Below, piece by piece: positions 33,136 to 43,810 of a stretch of DNA of 64,000 nt (position 1 is its first letter; each line of letters opens with the position of its first letter). The stretch spans positions 499,914 to 563,913 of the forward strand of contig BCJJ01000014.1 of the NCBI GenBank assembly GCA_039545355.1. The letters are read 5' to 3'. Position numbers and translations under genes: made by a program. The stretch is from Trichosporon coremiiforme. Taxonomy: Eukaryota > Basidiomycota > Tremellomycetes > Trichosporonales > Trichosporonaceae. The notes beneath the pieces were generated by a model that had not been told where the DNA came from, did no database searches, and saw nothing but the letters and a program-made list of their open reading frames with translations.

Positions 33136-34932
33136 CTAAGTGGAGGGCTGCGGAGGGGTGATCGGGGGCTGAGCCGGGGCCCCCGCCTCCACCTCCGATC
33201 CACCCACGAGCTCCTCAACAACCACCTCCTTCTTCTCCGCTTTGCTGGCGACCTTCCGCTTCGGCGTCAGCGCCCAGAGGATGGTAAAGCCTGCAATCAT
33301 GCCGACGGCAACCGGCTGGATCGCCCAGATACCGTATTTATCCGAGATACCGCCCATGATGAAGGGACCGAGCGCCGCACCCGCTCCGCCCACACTTCCC
33401 ATCAGACCCATCACTCCTCCTCTCAACTCGTCGTCCCACGTCTCGCTGATAATCAAGAGAGCCACCGGATAAATTGGTCCGAGGAAGAAACCAATGAGAG
33501 CATAGCAGACGGCATTGCCTGCAATGGAGTCGACAAACCAGATGACGAACTCGAGGGCAAGCGCAATGGTGCTGTAAGCGAAGATGGCGGTCTGAGGGCC
33601 AAGTTTGTGCGTGACAGGGATCAGCAGGATGCGACCGACGGTCATTGCACCCCAGAAACCCGTCACCACGTAGCCGGCCGCTGCGCTAGCCCCGCGTTCG
33701 CGGATGAGGAAGGTCGTAAGCCATGACGAAGTGCCAACCTCGACGGCAATATACAGGAACGACCACGCCATAAGGATGTAGATCGCCGGGCGCTTCAGGA
33801 TGCGCTTCAGCTTTGCTCCCGAGGAGTTTTCGAGCTGGGCCGCTTCGCCGAGAGCTCCGACGGTCGTATCGGTCGGAGCAACCTCGCTTTCCTTGATTGC
33901 CGGCGGGGTGCGTGACTTCTCTCTCTCGACGCCAGCCTCGCGCTCCTTCGTCTCTGCGGCGACAACGGGGGTCGGAGCTGACGACGGCGCTCCTTCGCCA
34001 CCGGTGCCCACGATCTGCTCCTCCGTCATGCCCCTGAACGCGACGACCATAATCGTCATCGCGATGATGGCGACACCCATGGCGACCAAGAAGTACAGGT
34101 AGCTGCGCTTGGGGAGGTGCTGCGCGAATGCTGTCGAGAGAAAGGGTGCGATGGTCGCGCCTCCGCTGAAGGACGCCTGCACGAAACTCATGAGAACGGC
34201 GGGGTTGGGCAGGCGCGTCGTCAGATTGTTCACCTGCGCGTCCTGGATGCTGAGGCCGAAGCCGTTGAAGAAGAAGGCGACGAGGAAGAGGCCGAACGGG
34301 CCCCCCGTACCTGCGAGCAGGAAACAAATGGCCGTTGATAGTGCACCGATGGGTGTCACGAGACCGAAACCGATCCGATCCGTTATCCACATATTCAGAA
34401 AGGCGCCCACCATCGAGCCCGCGAACGAGGTCGTATAGATTAGAGACACTGTGGTGAGAGGTAGTCAAGGCCGGTCACGCACTAACGAGGTAGTTGATCT
34501 GGATATGTTAGTCTTGACACTTCAACTTTGGTTCAATCGACCCAGTACCGGGCAATATAGCACTCACTCCATAGTACTCCTGCAATGTCGGGAACAGGGG
34601 ACCGACACTTCCGTCGTTCCAGCCACAGAGAATCATCGAGACACACATCGCGATACTGCCATTAGTGCCGACGGCATGACTGCCCACCTGATGGCCAGCT
34701 TCCGCTTCGGCGAGAGCGGGGGAAGGCGTCTTCGTAGCCGCTTGAGAACATAATGGTGGTGTCCCGTATATTCATCCGGCTGTTGCTGGGCGAGCTCCGG
34801 CTCTTGCTGGATGGTCTTCTCGTTGAGTGTATCCCGGGGCTCAACGATCTCCGGCGCGCGGCCTCCGACCTTGGCCTCCACATCGGTGACCTCCGGAGCT
34901 CTTCCCACAACAGTGGTTTTCTCTTCTGCCAT
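33136..34932 (-). CDS. MFS transporter (FucP/Bsc6-like)
   Basis: Membrane carrier of about 550 residues. The start at 34932 gives a hydrophilic N-terminus of about 70 residues with two similar GRAPE(V/I) segments. A short exon near 34650-34560 encodes MILCGWNDGSVGPLFPTLQE, the typical first helix of this MFS branch, and the main exon starts at about 34450 (VSLIYTTSFAGSMVGAFLN). Helices 6 and 7 are separated by a long charged loop (about 70 residues, Pro/Glu/Lys-rich). Later motifs include GFWGAMTVGRILLIPVTHKLGP and FLGPIYPVALLI. The C-terminus is cytosolic and Pro-rich. Substrate unknown; relatives are linked to sugars or secondary metabolites. Confidence 0.87.
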
Positions 34933-36669
34933 CGTTTCTTGCTGTCGAAGTCGTCGCCGCCGGGTGCTACGGAGCCATGGTACTTAAAGAAAGGCGATGG
35001 TTCGAGTCGAAGCACGTCGTACAGTGTCACGCGTGCTCCATGGACGGAGCGGGACAAGTTGCGGGCGGGCACCGACGATATATCGGAAGGCGTCCGAGGT
35101 CGTCTGCTGATTATCCGGGATTCATCCGACCCCCGCCAGGCTCTCATGCTCTGCAACTTTGCGTTGCTCCGCACTCGCGTTTCGCCGAAAGTACAATCAG
35201 ATCTGCCGTGTGCGGGTCTCGTGACGCTCGAGCGCCCGCCCCCGCATCGTTTGTTGGTCTTGGAAGGAGGGTTTTATCTCGTAGCTGGTGACGAAACCGG
35301 CCGAAAAACGTACCGACTATCGTCCTGGTGGGAAGAAATGAGCCGATCGTCTGCATCCCAAGGGTTCCGTGACTTCGCTCGCTTCGGGCGGGTAGGAGGT
35401 GGAGGCGGGGTAGAACGCACGCAACTGCGTGTAATGGAGTGCTGGCAGGCAGCCCACGGGGCTCACGGCTAATCACGTCGGTTCACTTCGCCGTTCTCGG
35501 CGCTTTGATCGTCGTACACGACTTTGAAGTAAACTCGTACTGCTCCCGCTGAAGTCTGCTTAAAAAGCGTGGCTTGACCTGAACGGGCAGCGCTCTGTTT
35601 GTTGGACCCACTCTCATTAGTCGTCGCCCACTACAGCTGCCCGCTGACCAGAACCAAAGGCATCAAGGACCCAAGGACCGGATTCCAGTGGAGGCAAGGA
35701 ATGCACCCTTAGCCCGTCAGCTGTTCTCTGCTTGTGCGCCGGGGATCCGTCGGATGCTAACTTTGGGACTTGTACTTCCTCTCCGAGGATTGCAGATCTC
35801 TCTGCTCCGCTGCTGGACAGCCGTCATCCTCCGAAGCGAGTAAGATAAGATGATAAGAGACGAGGTGAAGTGTATCATTGTTGTTTCTTGCGATCTGCAT
35901 ACAGCATAGTTTTGGCGAGAAGCGACACCCGTGTGAAAGTGCGACCAGGGATCGACGCAGGGGCGGGTTCCAGGCGGGTCTCGTAATCCCAGCGCAGGGG
36001 ATATAGTTTATCCAGAAGGAACGACACCAAGACCACGGGGGCGAGAGCAGGTGATCGACCTGGCGGCCCGTCGCCGAAATTAAGCTCGGCAATGTCGCGT
36101 ACTCGGAGATGATGGCTGAGGAAGGCGGACTCGGCGTCCAGTTTGAGACTGCGCCGAGCGGAGCCGGCAGACGGCTGTACGGGAGCAAAGTAGGAGTGAG
36201 AATGGTTGACACGACTTTAGCCGCGCATGCCATCCAATCGACGCAGTCGTCCGTCATGAGCGCCGACCGACTTGTACCTAGCGCCTGGCACCTGGATCGA
36301 TATCGTCTGGCGACTATCGTGCGCTAATCCGTCAAGCTCTGCGCCTCGTTCCTCCACCGCCGCCACCCCCGTCAACCTCATCCTCTGGCTAACGCCATCA
36401 AAGCAAACTTGTCTTCTCTTCATCCATCAGCGCCAGCACCGCATACACCTCGACCCGCTTCATTCAATTCGGTCTCCCCATACGCTGGACCCATTTCTCA
36501 GCTCCTCAGTTCGGACTTCCCCTTACTGTTGTCTCACTTGACCCTGCTGCGATTCCCTTGGCCTTGGGAACACACCGACAACTCCAACTTCCACGCCGTT
36601 ACAACTACTCATGATCCATTAAACTGTAAGAGCTTTTGCGCCACTGATACAAGCTGACAGTTTCAGTCA
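34933..36669. other. Divergent intergenic region
   Basis: 1.74 kb between divergent starts at 34932 (-) and 36670 (+). The last 300 bp are CT-rich leader, and a 5'-UTR intron (GTAAGA near 36627 to TTTCAG at 36666) is likely just before the start codon. No other gene was recognised. Confidence 0.5.
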
Positions 36670-37552
36670 ATGCCGCGTGCGCCGAGCAACGGGCGTTCCC
36701 CGGAGACGGCTCCGTACCGCCGCCGGTCCAGCGCCAGGCAGGCCAGTGCGAGTGCGGGCCAGCGGGCGCCCACGGATTCGAGCGACGACGACATCTATCT
36801 GCGCAAGCGTACCCGGCGGCAAATCTTGTCGCCCGACACAACGTCAAGCTCGGGCGCATCCACGCCCAAGACGACCCCGCAGACGACTCCGCAGAAGCCG
36901 ACAGCGAACGGAATCGCGAACGGCACGGCCAACGGCGTCTCGCCCTCTGGGGAGAACGGCGGACCATCAGCGTCGACTTTGGGTAGCGAAAGCAGTCCCG
37001 CCCGAATAGCAACCCCCGCAACACCTGCAAAGGGCAACCGACCATCACTGCGGACGCTCGCCGACCTCGGACTCGAAGACCGCGAAGCCCCGCCATGCCC
37101 GAACTACTCGGGCTACTCAACACTGTGTCTCAAGGACGGACAGATCGAGTGGGAGAAGGCTTACAGCCTCTCGCCGCAGCACCGGCCCGTCATCGAGCGC
37201 ATGGTGTCATGGTTCAACAGCGAGGACATGACGCGGGACGGGATCAGCCAGGTGATGCGCAACGTGAGTCTGAAACGCAGCTAGTGTTCAAGGACACCAG
37301 ACTAACGGACAGGACCCAGATTACCGGGAACTGTTCCGCAGATACCGCGGGCTGCTTGGTGTCCGCATTGGCCTGCTGCGACAGGAGTTTCTGCCCGATG
37401 CCGAGGGCTACGAAATCGTACATGTAGGCCCTGCAAGCAACGTGGCGACAGCGACGAACGGACCTTCGAGCTCGTCGGTATCCGCAGCTGCCCAGGCCAC
37501 CCTCAGGAACGGAAGCCAGGGCGGTAACGCATTCCTCGTTGCGTCCTCGTGA
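36670..37552 (+). CDS. Uncharacterised protein with conserved-looking C-terminal helical region
   Basis: Two exons (36670-37263, 37313-37552) give 277 residues. The first 135 residues are Ser/Thr/Pro-rich and disordered, with a basic patch (YLRKRTRRQ) that could be a nuclear signal and a TANGIANGTANG repeat. Residues about 140-230 look ordered: CPNYSGYSTLCLKDGQ, then YSLSPQHRPVIERMVSWF, then DPDYRELFRRYRGLLGVRIG and LLRQEFLPDAEGYEIV. I recognise no family. The tail is Ser/Ala/Gly-rich. Confidence 0.75.
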
Positions 37553-38340
37553 GCGTTGAAACAAGAGCGAGAGCATGTGCATTGCTGGTGGAACAAAGAG
37601 ACAGGAGGAGGAAGACCGGAGTCACCATCCGGCGCCGTGGAGAGGTGTGACGGAGACAGCTAGCCTGGCTGAATGGGTGACGGAATTCATCGCACCGGCC
37701 ATTCAACCCAATCCCACATACATTAGGACCAAACATCACCGACCATTATAATGTCGATAGACTGTAGCATTGCATTGTGCATGTAAGCATTCACTCCTGT
37801 ACCGAGCGAGCGCTTTGCATCTCCCTGCGCCCTGCGCATCCTGGCGGCCTGGCAGGCCACTGGGGAAGGGTACCTGCACCAGGTACGGTGCTGTTTGGGC
37901 ATGGCCAGTGGGTGATCGCGCCACCTGCCACCCAAGAGCAGGGACCCTGTGGTCCTGACCACGCTCTGCCCTCAATCGTGTGCCCCCGGCAGCCCGGCGC
38001 CGTAGCGGCCAGGCATGCCAGGCTTAGGCGGACCGCGAGGGCCAGGGCAGGAGCATGAGCCATTTGAGCTTATGAGCTAATAGCTGGGCGCTATGTTCAA
38101 GGTCCAACCACCACAGTTGCACGGGCGTCTTGCATCCTGTCGCACTGTCGCAACGCCTGTACGCCTACGCCTGCTCGCTACGCACGTTACGCAAGAGTCT
38201 GAGTGATACATTGCATGTGTCTTCCTTGGCCGGCGTCGTCTCTCTCAGTGCCTCTGTCTTCTGTCGCCGCCCTACTCTTCGTCTTTCTCATTTCCTTCTT
38301 CCTTTTCAAAACTCAACTCTTCCATTCACAACACAGAAAC
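37553..38340. other. Intergenic, upstream of the small coiled-coil gene
   Basis: About 790 bp, ending in a CT-rich leader (38220-38340). Short ORFs are not supported. Nothing else was recognised. Confidence 0.5.
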
Positions 38341-38815
38341 ATGTGAGTCGGCCCTCCCCTATCGAGACCTTCCTTCCTTCCTTCTGCGCACTTGCGCCCC
38401 GTTCAGCGTGATCGCCACCCGACGCCCACCTTGCGCCTTCCCCCGAGTGACAGTGACTGATCTTCCCAGGCCCGGCGACAAGAACGACCAACAGGGAGTG
38501 AGCTTTCCCCCTTTCCCCTTACCGTCCCATCGCTGACATCAGGCGTGGCGCCCGGGACTCGCAGAGAGCCTGACGACCGACTTCGTGGCCAAGTACAAGC
38601 AGCTGCAGGCCGAGCTCGAGGAGCTGCGCGACGCCAAGGAGCAGGCCGACAAGTACCAGAAGCTGTACGAGGAGTCGCAGGCCGAGATCAAGGAGCTCCT
38701 CGGTGAAATGTAATGTCGCCGCTTGGCCACGAGCTCTGGTGTGTTGGTGTGTTGATGCCCGAAACGTAGACTGTACGAGGAGAGCATGTTCGACCTCAAA
38801 ATCCGCACAAAGTAG
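38341..38815 (+). CDS. Small coiled-coil protein (80 aa) with start codon split by an intron
   Basis: Exons 38341-38342 (AT), 38470-38497, 38543-38709 and 38770-38815 total 243 nt, giving 80 residues. The initiator is formed as AT|G across a GTGAGT...CCCAG intron. If that intron stays in, the ATG is followed at once by TGA. The product starts MPGDKNDQQGAWRPGLAES, then forms a heptad-like helix (YKQLQAELEELRDAKEQADK, YEESQAEIKELLGE) and ends LYEESMFDLKIRTK. If the last intron (GTAATG donor, weak branch site) is retained, the protein ends after 65 residues. No other in-frame Met could start the coiled coil. I do not recognise the family; size and helix resemble subunits of multiprotein complexes. 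Confidence 0.7.
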
Positions 38816-39391
38816 ACATCGGTAGTCCTCGACCTCGCACCACAACATCGCCCAAGGCTCTGCCCACACCCACGACGTTGAGAGCTGACGCGCGCTGCTC
38901 TGCGCGCGCTGACCTCATCCAAACCTCCACCTCCACCAATTCATGAACCTCACCCAATCACAGACGACCCCAACGCCTCGACCCAAGACCGACCCAGCGA
39001 CGACGAGTGGAAACTGTGCATAGATCCTTCAGTAGATAATGAGCATAAGCATCTAAGTAGCAAATGCGGTTGCTGACAGTGAGGCTCTACTCTTTCACAC
39101 GCTCCTCCGGTCGTTTGATGAGCTGTTCCTCGAAGGTTTGAAGAGCTGTTAGTTACGGACTGTTAAAGGAGGCTGACCTTGACGACACGCTCACATGATG
39201 TGTAGTGTAACTTCTGATCACATTTCTGTACTTCTGACTATGCTTTCTACAGTGTCTTTCTATCCTATTCTGGTTGCTCGTTGTAGTCCATGCTGCTTGC
39301 GTTGATGATATGGTTGTTGGGTTTTCGTCTCGATTTGTTCGGTCATTCGCAATTTGGTAAAGCAGGAGAACTTTGGTAAGAGCGTAGATGC
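38816..39391. other. Intergenic between convergent genes
   Basis: 576 bp between the small coiled-coil gene (+) and the gag-like gene (-), unusually AT-rich around 39180-39380. It could hold further 3' sequence of the gag-like gene (a GTCAGT donor overlaps its stop), but no reverse transcriptase, integrase or LTR is visible. Confidence 0.5.
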
Positions 39392-40135
39392 TCACTGACC
39401 GTACCGGTTCTCCTGCTCGTTGAGGTGCGGGGGGTGGAGTTTGGTGTCGATCTTGACAGCCATGTCGGCGAACTGGTTGAAGTCCATCTTCCAGTCCCAG
39501 TCGCTCGCCATCAGGCTGTCCTTGACGTCGTCGGCGAGGCCGCGGTAGAACCACTTGTTCTTCTTCGTGTTGTCGTCCAGCTTGGCCTTCTCCGCGTACA
39601 CGTTGAAGCTGGGATCAGCTGCGATCTGGGCAAACGAAAGCAAGAGAGACGATGGATGGAAGGGAGGGGGCGAGGTGATCTAAGACGAAGAAGGTGGGCA
39701 GAAGGAAGCGTGCACTCACCGCTGAAGGTATCCGTTGGCGCTGCCGTGCTGCTTGAGCTTTTTGAGCTGGCCGAACGCCGTCTGGCTCTCGTCTGGGTTA
39801 CCGAAGCGCTCGCAGAACTCCTTGACGAACTGGTCCCACGTCCCCTGCGTGGCCTCGGGGTGGGCGAGGACCCACTTCATAGCGGCTCCGCGGAGATTGG
39901 ACGTCGCGTACGTGACCTGCTGTCAGCTGCCAGCTCCCACGTCCCGCAGCTCCATTGCTATCAGAAGCTCGGGGAAGGACGGCGGAGTAGGACTCACCTT
40001 GGCATGGTCGCTGGAGAAGACATCGGGCTGAGCCTTGAACTCCTCATCAAGCTGGGCCAGAAAGGGGCCGACGTGGGAGCGAGTGCCGCGGAAGGGCTCG
40101 GGGACCGAGTCGAAGTCTGCGTTGTTGGCTGACAT
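39392..40135 (-). CDS. Stand-alone retrotransposon Gag-like (capsid-domain) gene
   Basis: Three exons (40135-39998, 39916-39720, 39608-39392) give 183 residues. The sequence follows the Ty3/gypsy Gag capsid N-lobe pattern: FRGTRSHVGPFLAQLDEEF, DVFSSDHAKVTYATSNLRG, AAMKWVLAH, TWDQFVKEFCERFG, YLQRFNVYAEKAKLDD, FYRGLADDVKDSL. No zinc knuckle, protease, reverse transcriptase or integrase follows, and no LTRs flank it. The two spliceosomal introns at Gag-domain positions argue for a resident gene, not a fresh insertion, because an element copied through RNA would normally have lost them. The stop could be bypassed by splicing at the overlapping GTCAGT. Role unknown; domesticated capsid is the leading idea. 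Confidence 0.75.
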
Positions 40136-41255
40136 TGTGCTGGATAGAGTGTTGGATGGATGCGTTGATAGCAGACAGTAGATAATAGATACCCGACTCG
40201 ATCAGACGAGCAGGTACGCTTATGTACTCGAACCTGTCTCATGACGCCGGGAAGCCCGCGCATGTGGTGGCATCTGGGAGTCCAGCGCAGCCCAGCATGG
40301 CGCGCAATCGAACATACCGACGTCACTTGATCAAGTGACCTCGCGGACACACCCGCAGCAGCCCGGGTGGGGGCTCCGCATGCCCTAGATCGACACCCCA
40401 TATCAGGTCACGTGCAGCCAATCGTCGGCCAGTCTGCCATTTACAGGGCGATTCCCAGACTCGACTCAAGCCGATATCCTCCCCCACCATCAGCCGCGGC
40501 GCTGGTCAGCCATTTACAGGCAGCACCGGGTCGAGCCGAGCCGAAGCTTCCGTCGCAGCGAGCGCCGCCGTGCACCGCCATCGACACTGAAGTGCGCTGG
40601 AAGCAACGACGATCGACTCGTTGGTTCTGAGGCTGATTGGAGAGAACTGACGCATACTGAAACGGCGTCGAAGTCGAAGGGTATAGGACCAAGCATGCCG
40701 AGTTGGGTATGTTCAAGTTGGAAGAGGCACGTTTCTGGATATAGACTCGCTGCACAGCATCTCTTCTCCGCGTCGGCCATCAACGGTCCAGGAGAATCGC
40801 ATGAAGACACTGCTGGTGAAGAATGCAGCCCCGAAGTCGCAGCATTCCGCGGTTTCTCGTCCTCCATTGCGATATCACGGTGTACTGACGCCCGCTGACT
40901 GAGACTGATAAACAGACGACAGGTAAGCGGGTTGCGATGTTTCCACTTAACCTTTAATCGACATCTGAAAAGGGGACCTCGGTGGCATTGTGCCTGGCGC
41001 TAGGCGTAGCTGCAGAGGATGTGACCGCCAAGATAAGCCCGGCGACGCTAGCGGGACGGCGAGGGCGGTGTGCCCGCCCTCACTCAGGCGCAGGCACCGG
41101 CGTACGCGCGTACGCACGGTCCAACCGCCCCAGTCGCGATGGACGCGGGATCCGTATTCTTCGGAGCTACGAAAGTATAATAAACCATGCACCTAACAGT
41201 CGATGTCGGTCTTTCCTCTTCTCGACTCTCGCGAACGACAAGCGGATCGATCACA
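40136..41255. other. Divergent intergenic region
   Basis: 1.12 kb between the gag-like gene (-) and the small secreted-protein gene (+). No coding or RNA feature was recognised. An AAGTATAATAAACC stretch near 41172 could act as a core promoter for the gene at 41256. Confidence 0.5.
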
Positions 41256-41618
41256 ATGAAGCTCGCCATGCTGCTTCTCCCGACCGTCTTGGCGGCACCG
41301 CTTTCGCCCCGGTCGGCAACGACAGATGCCGCACCATCACCCAGCTATCCCGGCGAGGTCTTCGTGGAAGTACAACCGCACTGTCCCTCCTTCGATGCGG
41401 TACGACTGGCCCTAGCCCAAGTCGACCAACACCTGGACAGAGCGAGGGATATCTACAAACGCGCTTTCGCGCAGGCAAACCACGACAGAGGACTCCGAGA
41501 TGTGCTGAGGAGTACTGAAGAAGCAAAGCGGACACTCGAGAAGAGCCTGGAGATGATTGAGGATGCGGAGAGGCGGCTGATGGAGCTTGAGAGTAACAGC
41601 GAGGATGGGAAGGATTAG
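41256..41618 (+). CDS. Small secreted helical protein
   Basis: A single exon of 120 residues. MKLAMLLLPTVLAAPLSP is a clear signal peptide, which favours this Met over the one 69 nt upstream. The mature part has one Cys (QPHCPSFD) and then a long amphipathic helix region (ALAQVDQHLDRARDIYKRAF, TEEAKRTLEKSLEMIEDAER) rich in Glu, Arg and Leu. There is no GPI tail. No family was recognised; it fits the loose class of small secreted fungal proteins. Confidence 0.65.
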   Translation: MKLAMLLLPTVLAAPLSPRSATTDAAPSPSYPGEVFVEVQPHCPSFDAVRLALAQVDQHLDRARDIYKRAFAQANHDRGLRDVLRSTEEAKRTLEKSLEMIEDAERRLMELESNSEDGKD

Positions 41619-41997
41619 GAGGGATCTATATGGAAAGGGGCCCGAAGTTGACGTCCACGCCGACGGAAGACTGGGCATGATTCCGCCCCGAAAATACTAT
41701 CTTCGACAATCACAAGGACTACTCAGCCCTGGGAACTAGTAGTGATGTCGACAGCACGAGTCACAGACTAGAACTGGCTCCGTTTGAGCGAAGAAAGCAA
41801 GACCAGCCGGCGTGACCACCCCTCTTCACTCCTGCAACGCACCACCAATCCAAATAGCCTGCAAGAACACCATGGGGGAAGCACGTCTGCAACCTCCCAA
41901 GCCTCTTAAAGCCCGCTTTCGCTTCTTCAGGCTAGCAGCCCGCTCGCCCCCGCGCCGCCGGCGTCGGCTCCGAGCTCTCGGCGTCCCGAACATCCAA
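41619..41997. other. Intergenic before tRNA-Ile
   Basis: 379 bp with no recognised feature. Confidence 0.55.
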
Positions 41998-42091
41998 GGC
42001 CGCTTAGCTCAGCTGGTTAGAGCATCGTACTAATAATCAGTCTGATTATCAGTCCATGCGGAGGTCGGCAGTTCGATCCTGTCAGTGGTCA
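41998..42091 (+). tRNA. tRNA-Ile(AAU) with 20-nt intron
   Basis: Acceptor GGCCGCT pairs with AGTGGTC (two G-U pairs). D arm GCTC...GAGC, anticodon stem TCGTA/TGCGG, T arm GGCAG-TTCGATC-CTGTC. The loop starts CTAATA and is interrupted after base 37 by a 20-nt intron containing TGATTAT, which can pair with ATAATCA spanning the anticodon. The mature tRNA is 74 nt with the discriminator base. Confidence 0.92.
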
Positions 42092-42095
42092 AGCA

Positions 42096-42123
42096 ACGCT
42101 CTTCAGAGAGCGTGAAGTTTTTT
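42096..42123 (+). terminator. Hairpin plus T6 downstream of tRNA-Ile
   Basis: ACGCTCT-TCAG-AGAGCGT forms a perfect 7-bp stem with a 4-nt loop (42096-42113), followed 4 nt later by TTTTTT (42118-42123). The T run fits Pol III termination; the hairpin is an unusual extra. Confidence 0.6.
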
Positions 42124-43213
42124 GAATGTTTTGGGAGGGTTGGACGAATGATGGAAGAAGAGGGGGAAGGGTGGAAAGGGTGTAGGCGGTCAGGGCCGGA
42201 GGGCGGACCAATGATGTTGGTTGAGCGGATGCACAGTACGGGAGGGGTTGTGGAGGCGGCATACAGCTCTATGCAAGGCTGTTTGATGAGAGGCTTGAGA
42301 TCTTACAAAAGTGGATGATCGTTGAAGTAGGAGGGGTGTGGAGAGGGTGTTCGGAGAAAGTGGACGAAGTACCACTGGTTAAACTCGTAGTGCTAGGTTG
42401 GTGCGAACTGTCTACGCACACACATACGAAGAGCTTGGCATGCCTGGGCCTCAGTGGACGTCGAGGTTGGAAGAAGCCCTTACCAATTTTATTGTCTCCT
42501 ACGGTGACCATCGCGAGAGCAAAAGGCTGCGATGTCGTCAGGTAGAGGTCAGATCAGGCGAAGGTGCTCATAAGAGGACGGGTCACATCTACTTCGGACG
42601 ATGCTCTGGACGCGAACGAGCACTACGTTTTCAGTTCGAGCAGGTCAGCAGGTCAGCCATGCTTGAGTGTCCCCGACGTCCGTTATTGGGAGTCTGGATA
42701 ACGCTCGTTCGCTGGGCGGCATGCGGCTCGAGGTCGATGGTCGAGATGGTAAACTTTGGGTGGTCTCGAGGTCTTGCCGTCTGACAGGCGCATGCTAGAA
42801 CTGTGCAGAGTTCATGCTCTCAGCTCCGACTAGACCTTGCTGCGTGGGTGGGTTGGGGAAACGTAAGAAGAGACGGTGGAAAGCTTGATCAGATGCTGTA
42901 GCATGCAGCTACTCTCCTCTGGGAGCATGCCGGCCGGGGAAACCATCGGTGAAGGCACATGTGTCTCGCCTAAAGCTGCCAATTACTCCCACAAGACGCG
43001 GGGGTCCTGCTGATCGGATGATACCTCTCCGATGCGTTGCGCCCCGTCAATCATGTTTCGAGTCGCGACGAACGTGCATGCGCCCTAGACAAGTAACCTC
43101 CACTCACATCAGCGCACCTCTGCATCCCACTCCCGTTTTCATCGAAACGTTCGTTCGATCCTTTCGACCCGCTTTATCGCTCGGCGAGCAGCGCAAGGGT
43201 TTTCACATCGTGC

Positions 43214-43258
43214 CCAGGCACTGCCTTATTATCGCGGTGTCTATAAGGCAGTGCCTGG
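43214..43258. promoter_or_regulatory. Perfect 16-bp inverted repeat, possible operator
   Basis: CCAGGCACTGCCTTAT (43214-43229) and its exact reverse complement ATAAGGCAGTGCCTGG (43243-43258) are separated by 13 nt, about 555 bp upstream of the fusion-oxygenase start. The core TGCCTTAT recurs at about 43532 and 43605 on the same side. A binding site for a dimeric regulator is inferred. Confidence 0.5.
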
Positions 43259-43453
43259 CGCTTTTCCCTGGCTCTGGCCAAATCAATACCCCTTCGATCC
43301 AAATCTATCCCATCAGCCACCACCGTACGGTGTACTTAGCGCAGCAGCGAGCCGGCTATCGTTGCCAATCGCTCACTCCAGAGCCCAGAGACAGTCACCT
43401 CTTACCACTGTAGCAAGCCGATATCTCGATGACGTTAGAGTTCACCCGCACGA

Positions 43454-43491
43454 GATTTGGCCAAATCAGCACACCGAGTATTTGGCCAAAT
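43454..43491. promoter_or_regulatory. Two ATTTGGCCAAAT palindromes
   Basis: GATTTGGCCAAATC (43454-43467, perfect 14-bp palindrome) and ATTTGGCCAAAT (43480-43491, 12 bp) have centres 25 bp apart. A half-matching GGCCAAATC lies at 43276-43284. They lie about 320-350 bp before the fusion gene and are candidate transcription-factor sites. Confidence 0.5.
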
Positions 43492-43718
43492 CGGCCCGCG
43501 TGCTCGCTGCAGTCGCCGCGGATGCTGATTCTGCCTTATTCTGAGTGCTGGAATGGCAATCGCACGCTCCCCACAGCGTCCACATGCCTTAAACCTGGTC
43601 AGCGATGCCTTATGGCCTCCACGGCATTGGTCACGACCCCGCAGGCTCAGTCCGAACAGGCGGCCGGCCTGAGAACGGCTTGTTGTCGTCGTCTTGATCT
43701 TATCGACAGCCCGACGTC

Positions 43719-43726
43719 TATATAAA
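43719..43726 (+). promoter_or_regulatory. TATA box of the fusion oxygenase gene
   Basis: TATATAAA lies 85 bp before the ATG at 43811, a good match in sequence and position. A TATA promoter with palindromes upstream suggests regulated expression. Confidence 0.6.
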
Positions 43727-43810
43727 GCTCGGCCAAGAACTTTCCTCCAACACATCAACAAGAACTTCCCCGACTCAATTCCCCCGCCCTCAAGCTCTAA
43801 ACACAACACC

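Larger units (their letters stand above)
42124..43810. other. Intergenic, with structured promoter of the fusion oxygenase gene
   Basis: About 1.7 kb. The left 900 bp contain an unsupported 128-codon ORF (42398-42784) and nothing else I recognise. The right 650 bp carry inverted repeats, palindromes and a TATA box, described separately. Confidence 0.55.

Noticed and set aside
42398..42784. 128-codon plus ORF between tRNA-Ile and the fusion gene
   Set aside because: No domain, no codon-position bias I could see and no convincing leader; treated as non-coding.
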